Origin: an uncultured Prevotellaceae bacterium | GTDB taxonomy: Bacteria > Bacteroidota > Bacteroidia > Bacteroidales > Bacteroidaceae | Direction: 5' to 3' | Length of the DNA: 57,792 nucleotides | Assembly (NCBI GenBank): GCA_902780025.1 | Contig: CACZDV010000017.1 | Coordinates: 1-57,792 of the forward strand | Part shown: piece after piece, positions 26,832 to 37,239 of the stretch | How positions within the stretch are numbered: the first letter of the stretch is position 1 | Layout: the number at the start of each line of letters is the position of its first letter | Program-made: the position numbers and the translations under genes | Notes under the pieces: model-generated | The model's database searches: none | Seen by the model: the letters and a program-made list of their open reading frames with translations, nothing else | Told to the model about the DNA's origin: nothing

Positions 26832-27716
26832 ATGGAAAGACAACGCCAAATCTACAAAGTGACGCTGGTGGGCGGTGCGGTAAACGTGGTACTGCTCGTC
26901 TTCAAGTTCGTGGCGGGCATCGTCGGGCATAGTGCTGCGATGGTGGCCGATGCCGTCCACTCGCTGAGCGACTTTGTGACGGACATCATTGTGCTGGTCT
27001 TCGTCCGTATCAGCGGTAAGCCTAAGGATAAGTCGCACGACTACGGACACGGGAAGTACGAGACGCTGGCGATGACCATCATCGGTATGGCGCTGCTGGT
27101 GGTGGCTATAGGCATTGTCTACGGCGGTGTGATGAAGATTGCCGCCTGGCTGAATGGGCATCAGCTGGAGGCTCCGGGCACCTTGGCGCTTTGGGCTGCC
27201 CTCTTGTCGGTGGCGCTGAAAGAGGCTGTCTACCGTTATTCGATGGTGGAGGCCCGTCGGCTGAACTCACAGGCTGTGGAGGCTAATGCCTGGCACCATC
27301 GTAGTGACGCCCTCTCGTCGGTGGGCACCGCCGTCGGCATTGGCGGCGCCATCTTCTTAGGCCAGCGGTGGACGGTGCTCGACCCGGTAGCCTCTGTCAT
27401 CGTGGGACTGTTTATCGTGAAGGTATCCATCGACTTGCTGCGCAACGGCATCGGCGACCTGATGGAGCAGTCGCTGCCCGACGAGGTGGAGGCCGAGATT
27501 CTGCAACTGGCGGCTTCGGTGCCTGGCATTGCCGAACCTCACGACCTGCGTACCCGACGTATCGGCAATCACTATGCCATCGAACTGCATATCCTGATGG
27601 ACGGCGACATCCCTCTGCGTACGGCTCACGACAGGGCTTCGGAAGTAGAGGATCTGCTGAGAGCCCACTATGGTGAGGAAACCCATGTGGCCGTTCATGT
27701 CGAACCGAAACAGTAA
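26832..27716 (+). CDS. Cation diffusion facilitator family transporter
   Basis: 294 residues, an inner-membrane exporter of divalent metals such as Zn2+, Mn2+ or Fe2+ in exchange for protons. About six membrane segments. The metal site on helix 2 is HSLSDFVTD and its partner on helix 5 is HHRSDALSS; together these make an HD/HD type site. The C-terminal cytoplasmic domain (about 205-294) with AIELHILMDGDIPLRTAHD forms the dimerisation ferredoxin-like fold. The following alarmone synthetase gene starts 14 bp later, so they may be co-transcribed. Metal preference not deducible with confidence. Confidence 0.93.
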   Translation: MERQRQIYKVTLVGGAVNVVLLVFKFVAGIVGHSAAMVADAVHSLSDFVTDIIVLVFVRISGKPKDKSHDYGHGKYETLAMTIIGMALLVVAIGIVYGGVMKIAAWLNGHQLEAPGTLALWAALLSVALKEAVYRYSMVEARRLNSQAVEANAWHHRSDALSSVGTAVGIGGAIFLGQRWTVLDPVASVIVGLFIVKVSIDLLRNGIGDLMEQSLPDEVEAEILQLAASVPGIAEPHDLRTRRIGNHYAIELHILMDGDIPLRTAHDRASEVEDLLRAHYGEETHVAVHVEPKQ

Positions 27717-27730
27717 GTAATAAACGCGAT

Positions 27731-28828
27731 ATGGAAAACGAGAAGACAAAAATAACAGACCCTCACGTGGAGGCCTTGATGCAGCAGTACCGCGAATTGC
27801 TGCCCACGCTGGAACAACTGGCTAAGGAGGCTTACGACCTGCTGCGCCGGGCACTCCGCGAGAAGCATATCTACGTCACCGCTTTTGAATACAGGGTGAA
27901 GACCGAGCAGTCGTTAGCCGGAAAGCTGGAACTGAAGGGCGCGAAATACAAGACGATAACTGACGTGACTGACCTCGTGGGCCTGCGAGTCATCACCTTC
28001 TATACCGACGAGGTGGACAAGGTGGCAGCCATCGCCAAGCGCGTGTTCGACATCGACTGGCAGGAGAGCGTTGACAAGCGCAAGCTGCACCATCTGGACA
28101 GCTTCGGCTATAACTCGCTGCACTACATCTGCAGGTTGAAAGAGGAAGGAGAAACGAAGAAGGAGCAGGGCATTCGCTTCGAGCTGCAGATGCGTACGGC
28201 GCTACAGCACGTCTGGTCGACTATTGAGCACGACACGGGCTACAAGGGCGACGTGAAGATTCCCAAGGAATATAAGCGGCAGTTCAGCCGCCTGGCAGGT
28301 ATGCTTGAATTGGTCGACGATGAGTTCAGCCGTCTGCGCACGGAGCTCACCGACTACCGCCGACAGATCCAGGGAATGGTGAAGAGCGGACAGCTCGACG
28401 ACGTACCCTTGTCTACCGACTCGTTCCGCAGCTTCCTCGAACTGAATCCCTTTGACCGGCTGAACAAGCGCATTGCCGCTGTCAACCAGGCCGAGATCTA
28501 TCCTGTATCGCTGATGCCTTACCTGCCGGTACTCGAATCTTTCGGACTGGAGACCCTTGGCGACTTGCAGCGCTTCATGGACGAGAACTACGACGACGCC
28601 CACCACCTGGCGCTCTCGCAGCTGGCCATCACCGATCTTGACATCCTCGCGTCGAGTGCAGCCCTGCAGTATCTCTGCCTCGTGCATGTACTGAAGCACA
28701 ACGGTGGGTACAACGGCCTGAAGTTCGTCTACGACACCATCAACGGCAAGGACGATGCCAACGGCATGCTGGCCGACATGATACTGGAACAGGCCAAGAC
28801 GCTGGCGTTTATGCAGAAGAAAAAGTAA
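27731..28828 (+). CDS. RelA/SpoT-domain (p)ppGpp synthetase-like protein
   Basis: 365 residues without an HD hydrolase, TGS or ACT domain, so closer to a small alarmone synthetase than to Rel. The RelA_SpoT nucleotidyltransferase domain (about 40-200) shows DVTDLVGLRVITFYTDEV with the metal-binding Asp, the conserved YNSLHYI, and ELQMRTALQHVWSTIEHD. A further helical domain (about 215-365) of unknown role follows. A separate HD hydrolase gene begins 15 bp downstream, so synthesis and breakdown appear to be encoded as two chains. Whether it makes ppGpp, ppApp or modifies tRNA is not decidable from sequence. Confidence 0.88.
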   Translation: MENEKTKITDPHVEALMQQYRELLPTLEQLAKEAYDLLRRALREKHIYVTAFEYRVKTEQSLAGKLELKGAKYKTITDVTDLVGLRVITFYTDEVDKVAAIAKRVFDIDWQESVDKRKLHHLDSFGYNSLHYICRLKEEGETKKEQGIRFELQMRTALQHVWSTIEHDTGYKGDVKIPKEYKRQFSRLAGMLELVDDEFSRLRTELTDYRRQIQGMVKSGQLDDVPLSTDSFRSFLELNPFDRLNKRIAAVNQAEIYPVSLMPYLPVLESFGLETLGDLQRFMDENYDDAHHLALSQLAITDLDILASSAALQYLCLVHVLKHNGGYNGLKFVYDTINGKDDANGMLADMILEQAKTLAFMQKKK

Positions 28829-28843
28829 AAACCAATATACAGC

Positions 28844-29437
28844 ATGAAGAAGGAGAAGACAATTGACACCGGGCTGATTGACCGCGCCATCTGCTTCGCC
28901 ACGAAGGCTCATGAGGGTATCGTCCGCAAGGGTTCAGATTTGCCCTACATCATCCACCCGTTAGAGGCGATGACCATTGTGGCCACCATGACCAGCGACC
29001 AGGAGCTGATGGCTGCCGCCCTGCTGCACGACGTGGTGGAAGATGCCGGCATCACCATCGACGAAATCAGCCGTGAGTTCGGCCCCCGCGTGGCTGAGCT
29101 GGTAGATGCCGAGACCGACCGTGAGGTGCCCGGACTGACCCACGTCGAGAGCTGGCAGCAGCGCAAGCAGGCTACCATCGACCGACTGGCAGCAGCAGAT
29201 AGAGATACCCAGATGGTAGCACTTGGCGACAAACTGTCGAATATGCGGGCGATGGTCCGCCACCTGCGGCAAGTAGGCGACCGCCTGTGGCAGCGCTTCA
29301 ACGAGAAAGACCCTGCCCGCCATGCGTGGTACTATCGGCAACTGGCAGCAAGTCTCGCCCCATTAAGCGGCACCGATGCATACCGTGAGTTCACGGAACT
29401 CGTGGAACAGGTGTTCCCTTCTGATAAAAAGAAATAA
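28844..29437 (+). CDS. HD-domain alarmone hydrolase-like protein
   Basis: 197 residues, a stand-alone HD-fold protein resembling the hydrolase domain of SpoT/MESH1. Motifs visible: H in ATKAHEGIVRKGSDLPYIIHP, the HDxxED box in AALLHDVVEDAGIT, and the distal Asp in ALGDKLSNMRAM. These correspond to the Mn2+ and substrate residues of (p)ppGpp 3'-pyrophosphohydrolases. It lies 15 bp after the synthetase-like gene, so the pair is likely to form a synthesis/hydrolysis unit. It ends at a hairpin shared with the converging gene. Confidence 0.87.
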   Translation: MKKEKTIDTGLIDRAICFATKAHEGIVRKGSDLPYIIHPLEAMTIVATMTSDQELMAAALLHDVVEDAGITIDEISREFGPRVAELVDAETDREVPGLTHVESWQQRKQATIDRLAAADRDTQMVALGDKLSNMRAMVRHLRQVGDRLWQRFNEKDPARHAWYYRQLAASLAPLSGTDAYREFTELVEQVFPSDKKK

Positions 29438-29460
29438 TCAAGGGTTGTGGCCCTTGATTA
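29435..29460. terminator. Bidirectional hairpin between the HD hydrolase and kinase-like genes
   Basis: TAATCAAGGG and CCCTTGATTA pair perfectly around a 6-base loop TTGTGG. The stem includes both stop codons (TAA of the left gene, TAA of the right gene read from the minus strand), so the convergent genes end within one hairpin. Confidence 0.75.
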
Positions 29461-30105
29461 CTTCTGTCCGATGTATAGTAGGATGATGTCCACAATCTCG
29501 TCTTCCGTTTTGCCGTCGGCCGAGATGACGAGGTCATAGTTGCGGGTGTCGTAGCGCGAGGTCTTCGTGTACTTGTTGACGTAGTTCTCACGCATCTTGT
29601 CTACCTTTTCAATGACTTTGCGAGCCTCCTCGGGAGTCATGTTCTGCTTGCGGGCGACACGCTCCACACGGAAGTCCATAGAGGCCTGGATGAGAATGCT
29701 CAGGCGGTTGGGATGTGAGCGAAACACGTAGAAGCCGCTTCGGCCGGCAACGATGCACGATTCATCCTCGGCAATACCTTTCAGGATTTCCTGCTCGGCC
29801 TTGAACATCTCGTCGGTGGTCAGCATGTCGGGCTCCTCAACCATCTTTGCCTGATAGTACTTGAACTCACCCTGCTGGGCACCAATACTCAACGAGCGCT
29901 TAAAGTCAGCCCACCAGCTATGATTCCTGCCCTTCAGCTTCTCAATCTCGGACACGTCAAGATGATACTTCTCCTGCAGCGCCTTGATGAGTGCCTTGTC
30001 GAAGAACGGGACTCCTAACTTCTCAGCCAACTTCCGGCCAACGGTGCGACCACCGCTGCCGAGCTCACGATTAATCGTAATGACAAATTTCTCGTTTACA
30101 TTCAT
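29458..30105 (-). CDS. Cytidylate kinase-like family protein
   Basis: 215 residues. The P-loop NRELGSGGRTVGRKLAEKLG at the N-terminus and the kinase lid/arginine region (RVERVARKQNMTPEEARKVIEKVD) match the AAA_26 cytidylate-kinase-like family that is common in Bacteroidota and Firmicutes. It differs from true CMP kinase (Cmk), so nucleoside monophosphate phosphorylation is an inference. Last gene of the minus-strand run starting at the OmpA-like gene, 54 bp after the repeat lipoprotein. Confidence 0.85.
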   Translation of the reverse strand: MNVNEKFVITINRELGSGGRTVGRKLAEKLGVPFFDKALIKALQEKYHLDVSEIEKLKGRNHSWWADFKRSLSIGAQQGEFKYYQAKMVEEPDMLTTDEMFKAEQEILKGIAEDESCIVAGRSGFYVFRSHPNRLSILIQASMDFRVERVARKQNMTPEEARKVIEKVDKMRENYVNKYTKTSRYDTRNYDLVISADGKTEDEIVDIILLYIGQK

Positions 30106-30159
30106 GACTTCACCATTTTCGCTTTTTTACTTGTAAGCCACCCATTCTCAGGCCATCCG

Positions 30160-30855
30160 TCAGAGTGCGAAGAAGCCGTAGAAGTAGAGAACAGCCACCT
30201 TGCGGCGGTCAGCTGTGGTCATGTTGCGAGCCTCGCCTATGCGTGAGCCATTCTTATAGACATCGCCGTTGGAGCGAATCTCGCCTACGCGCGAACCGTT
30301 CTGATAGACGTCGCCGTTGGAGCGGACTTCGCCCACGCGCGTACCATTCTTATAGATGTCACCATTGGAGCGAATCTCGCCCTGACGCGAACCGTTGACG
30401 TAGATATCACCATTAGAGCGGAGCTCACCTTTGCGCGAACCGCCGATATAGACATCGCCGTTGGAACGAATCTCGCCCTTACGCGAACCATTAAGGTAAA
30501 GGTCCATATTCTTGCTGGAACTGCTGAAGGATGACGAACTGACCGAACGGGTGGTCGTTGCCGGACGGGTGGTCGTGGTGGTTGTACGCGTTGTAGTGGC
30601 AGCTGATGTCGTTGTGGCAGGTGCCGTTGTAGCTGTCGACTGCGTAGTGGTGGCGGCAGGTTGCGCGGTAGTCTGCACCTGATTGTTGTTGGTGCCGGCG
30701 ATGCTTCCAACGGTGCTTTGTACATTGTCGATGGTGTACTGCACATTGTGGATATCGTACATGGCGCTGTTGATAGCCGACATGGTGTTGCCGCAACCAC
30801 AGAACAAAGTGCCGAGGGCGACAACGGAAAGAATGGATAACGATGATTTCTTCAT
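30160..30855 (-). CDS. Lipoprotein with six 16-residue beta repeats
   Basis: 231 residues in three parts: a lipoprotein signal (GTLFCGC, cysteine near 21), a Thr/Ala/Gln-rich low-complexity linker (about 60-112) and six tandem 16-residue units of the form D-(L/V/I)-Y-x-N-G-S-R-x-G-E-I-R-S-N-G (about 117-212). The units alternate short strands and turns and should build a compact beta structure; they recall beta-flower-type repeats, though I cannot confirm the family. The last 20 residues (RRKVAVLYFYGFFAL) are hydrophobic. Located between the LpxH-like and CMP-kinase-like genes. Function unknown. Confidence 0.75.
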   Translation of the reverse strand: MKKSSLSILSVVALGTLFCGCGNTMSAINSAMYDIHNVQYTIDNVQSTVGSIAGTNNNQVQTTAQPAATTTQSTATTAPATTTSAATTTRTTTTTTRPATTTRSVSSSSFSSSSKNMDLYLNGSRKGEIRSNGDVYIGGSRKGELRSNGDIYVNGSRQGEIRSNGDIYKNGTRVGEVRSNGDVYQNGSRVGEIRSNGDVYKNGSRIGEARNMTTADRRKVAVLYFYGFFAL

Positions 30856-30888
30856 AATCTTGTTTTTGGTTTATGTTAGTTAATTGGT

Positions 30889-31653
30889 TTACATGATGCT
30901 TTCGCCCTCGATGTACTGTGACATAAACAGATGTTCGCCATCGTAGACGACATAGCTGAACTGATTGATCCAGTCGCCGAGGATAATCATCCGCGAACGG
31001 CGCGTCAGCTGCAAGTCAACCTCAATGTGGCGGTGACCGTAGATGAAGTAGTCGACGTTGGAATGATACTGTATGTAGCGCTTGGTATAGAGCACTAAGT
31101 GCTCGCGGTCTTCACCCATATAGGGCGGTTCCTCACCTCCCGGCCGCTTCATGCGCGAGTGTTTGGCCCACGTCAGTCCGAACCACATACCCCAACGGGG
31201 ATGAAGACCTGAGAAAAGCCACTGGCAGGCACGGTTGTGGAAAATCCACCTGATGAGCTTGAACGACTTGTTGGGGTCTCCCAGCCCATCGCCGTGAGCC
31301 AGGAAGAATATCTTGCCATAAATCTCAGTGGTCAACGGCTGATGATGAAGAATGACGCCACACTCCTTCTCCAGATAGTCGTAGGCCCAGATGTCGTGAT
31401 TGCCGGTGAAGTAGTGTACCTCGACGCCCATGTCCGTCAGTTCCGACAGTTTGCCAAGGAAACGGGTGTAGCCCTTTGGCACCACATAGCGGTACTCATA
31501 CCAGAAGTCGAACATATCACCGAGAAGGTAGACAGCCGCCGCCTTCTCCTTGATGCTGTCGAGGAAACGCACAAGTCGCCGCTCCTGCATCCTACCGTGG
31601 TCAATAGCCCACGAACCCAAATGAGCATCACTCAGAAAATAAATCGGTTTCAT
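30889..31653 (-). CDS. lpxH: UDP-2,3-diacylglucosamine diphosphatase-like (LpxH family)
   Basis: Calcineurin-like phosphoesterase expected to cleave UDP-2,3-diacylglucosamine to lipid X in lipid A synthesis. 254 residues, close to the LpxH length. Metal-binding blocks: FLSDAHLG, LLGDMFDFW, FTGNHDIW, LAHGDGLGDP and YGHRHIEVD. The downstream AKHSRMKRPGGEEP segment fits the lipid-binding cap. The gene lies just after a TTCACTTTTCAC tract that separates it from the DUF59 gene. The symbol rests on motif similarity. Confidence 0.85.
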   Translation of the reverse strand: MKPIYFLSDAHLGSWAIDHGRMQERRLVRFLDSIKEKAAAVYLLGDMFDFWYEYRYVVPKGYTRFLGKLSELTDMGVEVHYFTGNHDIWAYDYLEKECGVILHHQPLTTEIYGKIFFLAHGDGLGDPNKSFKLIRWIFHNRACQWLFSGLHPRWGMWFGLTWAKHSRMKRPGGEEPPYMGEDREHLVLYTKRYIQYHSNVDYFIYGHRHIEVDLQLTRRSRMIILGDWINQFSYVVYDGEHLFMSQYIEGESIM

Positions 31654-31660
31654 ATCGCTT

Positions 31661-31718
31661 CCTCACTTTTCACTTCTTCACTCTTCACTTCTCACTCTTC
31701 ACTTCTCCACTTCTTCAG
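31661..31718. repeat. TTCACTTTTCAC-type tract between lpxH-like and DUF59 genes
   Basis: About seven degenerate copies of TTCACTT/TTCACTC (GTGAAAAGTGA family on the other strand). The TGA stop of the DUF59 gene (31715-31717) is inside it. Confidence 0.75.
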
Positions 31719-32035
31719 TCAAACCCCAGTTCGACCCTCGCCTCCTCGGTCATCATGCTCTGATCCCAGGCGGGCTCGAAGACGAGGTTGACGTTGGCAT
31801 TGGTGATACCCTCGACGCTCTCCACCTTCGTGCGCACATCTTCCAATATGAAATCGGCAGCAGGACAGTTGGGAGCAGTAAAAGTCATATCCAAATCCAC
31901 CGAGAAATCATCTTGCACGTCAATCTTGTAAATCATGCCAAGATCAAAGATGTTGACGGGAATCTCCGGATCGTAGACCGTCTTCAGTACGTCGACGATA
32001 CGTCCTTCTATCGTTGTTTTCTCTTCTTGCGTCAT
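31715..32035 (-). CDS. DUF59 / MIP18-family iron-sulfur assembly protein
   Basis: 106 residues. The family core is plain: TVYDPEIPVNIFDLGMIYKI and MTFTAPNCPAADFILEDV with the conserved cysteine. Proteins of this family (SufT, PaaD-like) act in maturation of iron-sulfur proteins. It begins 4 bp after the second collagen-like gene and appears to be read with it, an odd partnership of a cytosolic factor with surface proteins. Confidence 0.9.
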   Translation of the reverse strand: MTQEEKTTIEGRIVDVLKTVYDPEIPVNIFDLGMIYKIDVQDDFSVDLDMTFTAPNCPAADFILEDVRTKVESVEGITNANVNLVFEPAWDQSMMTEEARVELGFD

Positions 32036-32039
32036 ATCA

Positions 32040-34232
<2,193 letters not shown>

Positions 34233-34243
34233 GGTCGTTATGT

Positions 34244-35395
34244 TTATTGATTATTGTCATTACTTATTTCTTTCTTCAGACCTTCCTCGATGACTATACA
34301 GATGGTCACGCGGTTGTCTTCGTTCACCTGGAACGGCTGTACGCGGTCGCCCTTTGCATAGCGACTGATGCGACTGCTGCTGATACCTCGGTCAATGAGG
34401 AATTTCGAGACAGCCAAGGCGCGTTCTACCGAGAGGCGCTGGTTGATGTCAGCATTACCCGTCAGCTTGTCTGCGAAACCTGTCAGTTCAACATGCGACT
34501 GCGGATGGGTGTGCAGATACTGTGCCACACGGAGAATCTTCTGGTACTCACTGCTACGGATGACACTCTTGTTCAGTTCAAACTGTACGTATTCGGTCAT
34601 TGCCACTGCATCATCGTCCTGGAACTGCCTCTGACGCTCGTCCTGAGGAGCAACAGGAACAGGCTGCAGTACATTGCCGTACTGGGGCTCTACCAGTCCG
34701 TAACTCGGGCCTAAATTCACGCGAAGGCCTACGAGCAAGTTGAAGTGCCAATCGCGATTGTCTCTCCTACCCCGCTTCGAATTGAAGTGGTCGGGCAACA
34801 TATTGGCATTCGCCTCGACGGTGAGCGCCAGGTCGTCATTCATCCAGAAGTCTGCTCCCACACCACCCCGAATGACAGGGTTCCAACGGTGGCCGTCCCA
34901 GATCTTCTGGAAGTCGACACCGAATCGTTTGTCGGCCTTTTGGGCATCGTCATTGTTAAAACTCAGGGCCAGGCCGGCACCCAGGAAAGCATACAGGTCA
35001 TACACCCGCTCAATATCACGGCCCATGAAGATGTTTGTCAGGTTGGCCCTGACGTCGACCGATGGCTGGATGAAGTTCCACTTATATTTTTCCAAGGGGA
35101 AGGCATACTCATTCCTGGCCCATAGTCCGCTAAGACCGGCGCGGGCTCCTACGTATTCATTGAACTCGTAACCAATGGTAGCCTGAAGGGCAGGCGACAA
35201 CAGGTTACAGAACTTTGCCTCACCGATATCATAGGCAGCACCTGCCTGAACAGTGAAGTACCAATGGGGAACGAAAAAGTCGAAGGCTGGTGCCACCAAC
35301 TGTCGCAGGGGTCTTACGGTTTGCTGTGAGAAAACGTTGGCACTGCTTAAAAGGAGCAATGCACAGAGTGCTGATTTGCAGAAATGTTTTTTCAT
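34244..35395 (-). CDS. OmpA-family outer-membrane protein
   Basis: 383 residues from MKKHFCKS (35395); an ATG three codons earlier (35404) is possible. A signal peptide (to about 24, ...NVFSQ) is followed by an eight-stranded barrel domain (about 40-230) and a C-terminal OmpA/MotB peptidoglycan-binding domain (about 265-375) with LTGFADKLTGNADINQRLSVERALAVSKFL and RISRYAKGDRVQP. It therefore bridges outer membrane and cell wall. It is the first gene of the run containing both collagen-like lipoproteins, so it might anchor or help display them; that is an inference from gene order. Confidence 0.9.
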   Translation of the reverse strand: MKKHFCKSALCALLLLSSANVFSQQTVRPLRQLVAPAFDFFVPHWYFTVQAGAAYDIGEAKFCNLLSPALQATIGYEFNEYVGARAGLSGLWARNEYAFPLEKYKWNFIQPSVDVRANLTNIFMGRDIERVYDLYAFLGAGLALSFNNDDAQKADKRFGVDFQKIWDGHRWNPVIRGGVGADFWMNDDLALTVEANANMLPDHFNSKRGRRDNRDWHFNLLVGLRVNLGPSYGLVEPQYGNVLQPVPVAPQDERQRQFQDDDAVAMTEYVQFELNKSVIRSSEYQKILRVAQYLHTHPQSHVELTGFADKLTGNADINQRLSVERALAVSKFLIDRGISSSRISRYAKGDRVQPFQVNEDNRVTICIVIEEGLKKEISNDNNQ

Positions 35396-35423
35396 GTTGG
35401 TCACAATTTATGTTACCTTTCTG

Positions 35424-35431
35424 CAAAGATA
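35424..35431 (-). promoter_or_regulatory. Probable -7 box of the OmpA/collagen-like run
   Basis: TATCTTTG on the minus strand, about 29 bp upstream of the OmpA-like start. A TTTG lies only 14 bp further upstream, so the -33 assignment is unclear. Confidence 0.5.
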
Positions 35432-35482
35432 GGGAAAAAATGTGACAAAGAAGCCTACGTAATCGTTAAAAAAGCAAAAATA

Positions 35483-36172
35483 CTATAATTTCCCCTGTTC
35501 GTGATAAGAATAGTAATGTCCGTCAGTCACGATAACGTGGTCTGAGAACTTGATGCGCATGACTTCACAGGCGCGTCTGATGGATTGTGTCAGCTGATCG
35601 TCGGCACCGCTGGGACTCAAACTGCCTGACGGATGATTATGGCAGACAGCGAGGATAGTGGCATTACAGAGCACAGCTTCGCGGATGATAATCCGCACGT
35701 CGACGCTCACTTCCGAGATGCCGCCATGAGCAATGCATAGTTTCTTGATGAGGCGGTAGTTCTGATTCATCAGTAAGAGCCAGAACTCCTCCACGTCCAT
35801 ATCCTGCATTTTAGGATGCATGTGGTTGTAGATACGTGTGGCAGTTCCTAAATCCGGCCGCTCCTCAGGTTTCTCTGCCTGTCGGCGCTTGCCAAGTTCA
35901 CAGGCTGCCATGATAGTGATGGCTTTTGCGGGGCCAATGCCATTGTATTGGCAGAGGTCATGGATGCTCTTCTTGCCTAATGTGTTGAGATTGTTGTTGC
36001 AATCGTTAAGGACACGCTTCATCAGCGTGACGGCATCCTCCTTTGTCGAGCCTGAACCTACAAGAATAGCTAACAGCTCGGCATCACTTAACGACTGCGG
36101 TCCGAGCCGTTCCAACCTTTCCCGCGGCCGGTCATCCTCCGACCATTGGTTGATGTTCAGTTTGTCACTCAT
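35483..36172 (-). CDS. radC: RadC-family JAB/MPN-domain protein
   Basis: 229 residues. An N-terminal helix-hairpin-helix-like region (residues 1-90, IHDLCQYNGIGPAKAITIMAACELGKR) precedes a JAMM-type metalloprotease-like domain with the metal motif HNHPSGSLSPSGADDQL and an upstream Glu in MDVEEFWLLL. RadC was once linked to DNA repair; its real role is unsettled, and members also occur on mobile elements. Here it is in a core run efp-glycosyltransferase-radC, its start overlapping the glycosyltransferase stop by 4 bp. Confidence 0.93.
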   Translation of the reverse strand: MSDKLNINQWSEDDRPRERLERLGPQSLSDAELLAILVGSGSTKEDAVTLMKRVLNDCNNNLNTLGKKSIHDLCQYNGIGPAKAITIMAACELGKRRQAEKPEERPDLGTATRIYNHMHPKMQDMDVEEFWLLLMNQNYRLIKKLCIAHGGISEVSVDVRIIIREAVLCNATILAVCHNHPSGSLSPSGADDQLTQSIRRACEVMRIKFSDHVIVTDGHYYSYHEQGKL

Positions 36173-37206
36173 TTGTAGAAGTTCTTCTCGAAAGCCGTAA
36201 ACTCATCCTTGCCCAACACACAGCGCTTCCACCAGGATTCAATGAAACCGAATCCGTAGCCCATCAACTGGGTGAAAGCGGCCGGTACTGACAACAAACC
36301 CACCTTGACGCTATGGTTCTTGATAGTAGAGTCAATAAAGATGACACCACTATATAATAAGATAGGTAACCAAGGAGCAGCACAAAGCCAATACCACTTG
36401 TGCAGGTCATCATAATGCATGAGTACACGACCTACGGCCGACAACAGTATCAAGCCTATCACACCGACCGTAAAGACGGTGGGCAGCAGGTGAACAAGTT
36501 TCATCGTGCCCGGATGACGTTTCTCCAGATTAATACGGGCGATACCACTGTTGTAGACCTGACGGAAGAACTTGCGGAAATCTGTACGACGCTTATGCCA
36601 TACCCAAGCTTCCGGAAACAGACGGGGACGGAAGCCTGCTTCAACAATACGGTAGGAGAAATCAATATCCTCGCCGAAGCGCATCTTCGAGAAGCCACCA
36701 AGCTGTTGGTAGACATCACGACGAATACCCATATTGAACGAACGGGGATAGAACTTATCCAATTTAGCTTTTCCACCGCGGATGCCGCCGGTAGTAAAGA
36801 ATGACGTCATCGAATAACTGATGGCTTTCTGAACGGGCGTGAAAGACGGATGGGCAGCATCGGGACCTCCGAAAGCCTCAGCAGGGCCCCCCTGCAGTTC
36901 ATCTTCGATGGCTTGCAAATAACCCTCCGGCAGTACAACATCGCTGTCGAGAATCAGGACATAGTCGCCCTGTGCCCGTTCCACACCATAGTTGCGGCTC
37001 TGTCCAGGACCGCTGTTGTCCTTAAAGTAATAATGCAAATCAAGGATGTCTGCGTACTTGTCGCAAACATCCTTGCATGGTTTCTTCGAACCGTCTTCCA
37101 CAATGACAACCTCAAAATCCTTCAGGCTCTGCCTGGTCAGGCTATCAAGCAACTCGTCAACTTCATCAGGACGGTTGAAGACGGGAACGACAATTGAATA
37201 CTTCAC
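36169..37206 (-). CDS. Family 2 glycosyltransferase
   Basis: 345 residues. A GT-A fold domain (1-230) has YSIVVPVFNRPDEV, the nucleotide-sugar segment EVVIVEDGS, and the metal-binding DSDVVLPEG; a catalytic-type ED pair is in FGEDIDFSYRI. Two or three membrane helices (about 245-325) follow, so it works at the inner membrane, probably on a lipid-linked glycan. The start codon is GTG at 37206 inside a TTCACTTTTCAC tract; no ATG precedes the conserved core. Acceptor and sugar unknown. Confidence 0.88.
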   Translation of the reverse strand: MKYSIVVPVFNRPDEVDELLDSLTRQSLKDFEVVIVEDGSKKPCKDVCDKYADILDLHYYFKDNSGPGQSRNYGVERAQGDYVLILDSDVVLPEGYLQAIEDELQGGPAEAFGGPDAAHPSFTPVQKAISYSMTSFFTTGGIRGGKAKLDKFYPRSFNMGIRRDVYQQLGGFSKMRFGEDIDFSYRIVEAGFRPRLFPEAWVWHKRRTDFRKFFRQVYNSGIARINLEKRHPGTMKLVHLLPTVFTVGVIGLILLSAVGRVLMHYDDLHKWYWLCAAPWLPILLYSGVIFIDSTIKNHSVKVGLLSVPAAFTQLMGYGFGFIESWWKRCVLGKDEFTAFEKNFYK

Positions 37207-37229
37207 TTTTCACTTTCCGTTTTTCACTG
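37201..37229. repeat. GTGAAAAGTGA-type tract between efp and the glycosyltransferase
   Basis: CTTCACTTTTCACTTTCCG followed by TTTTTCAC. On the minus strand one unit gives the GTG start codon of the glycosyltransferase. Confidence 0.65.
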
Positions 37230-37239
37230 GCGAGGCGCT

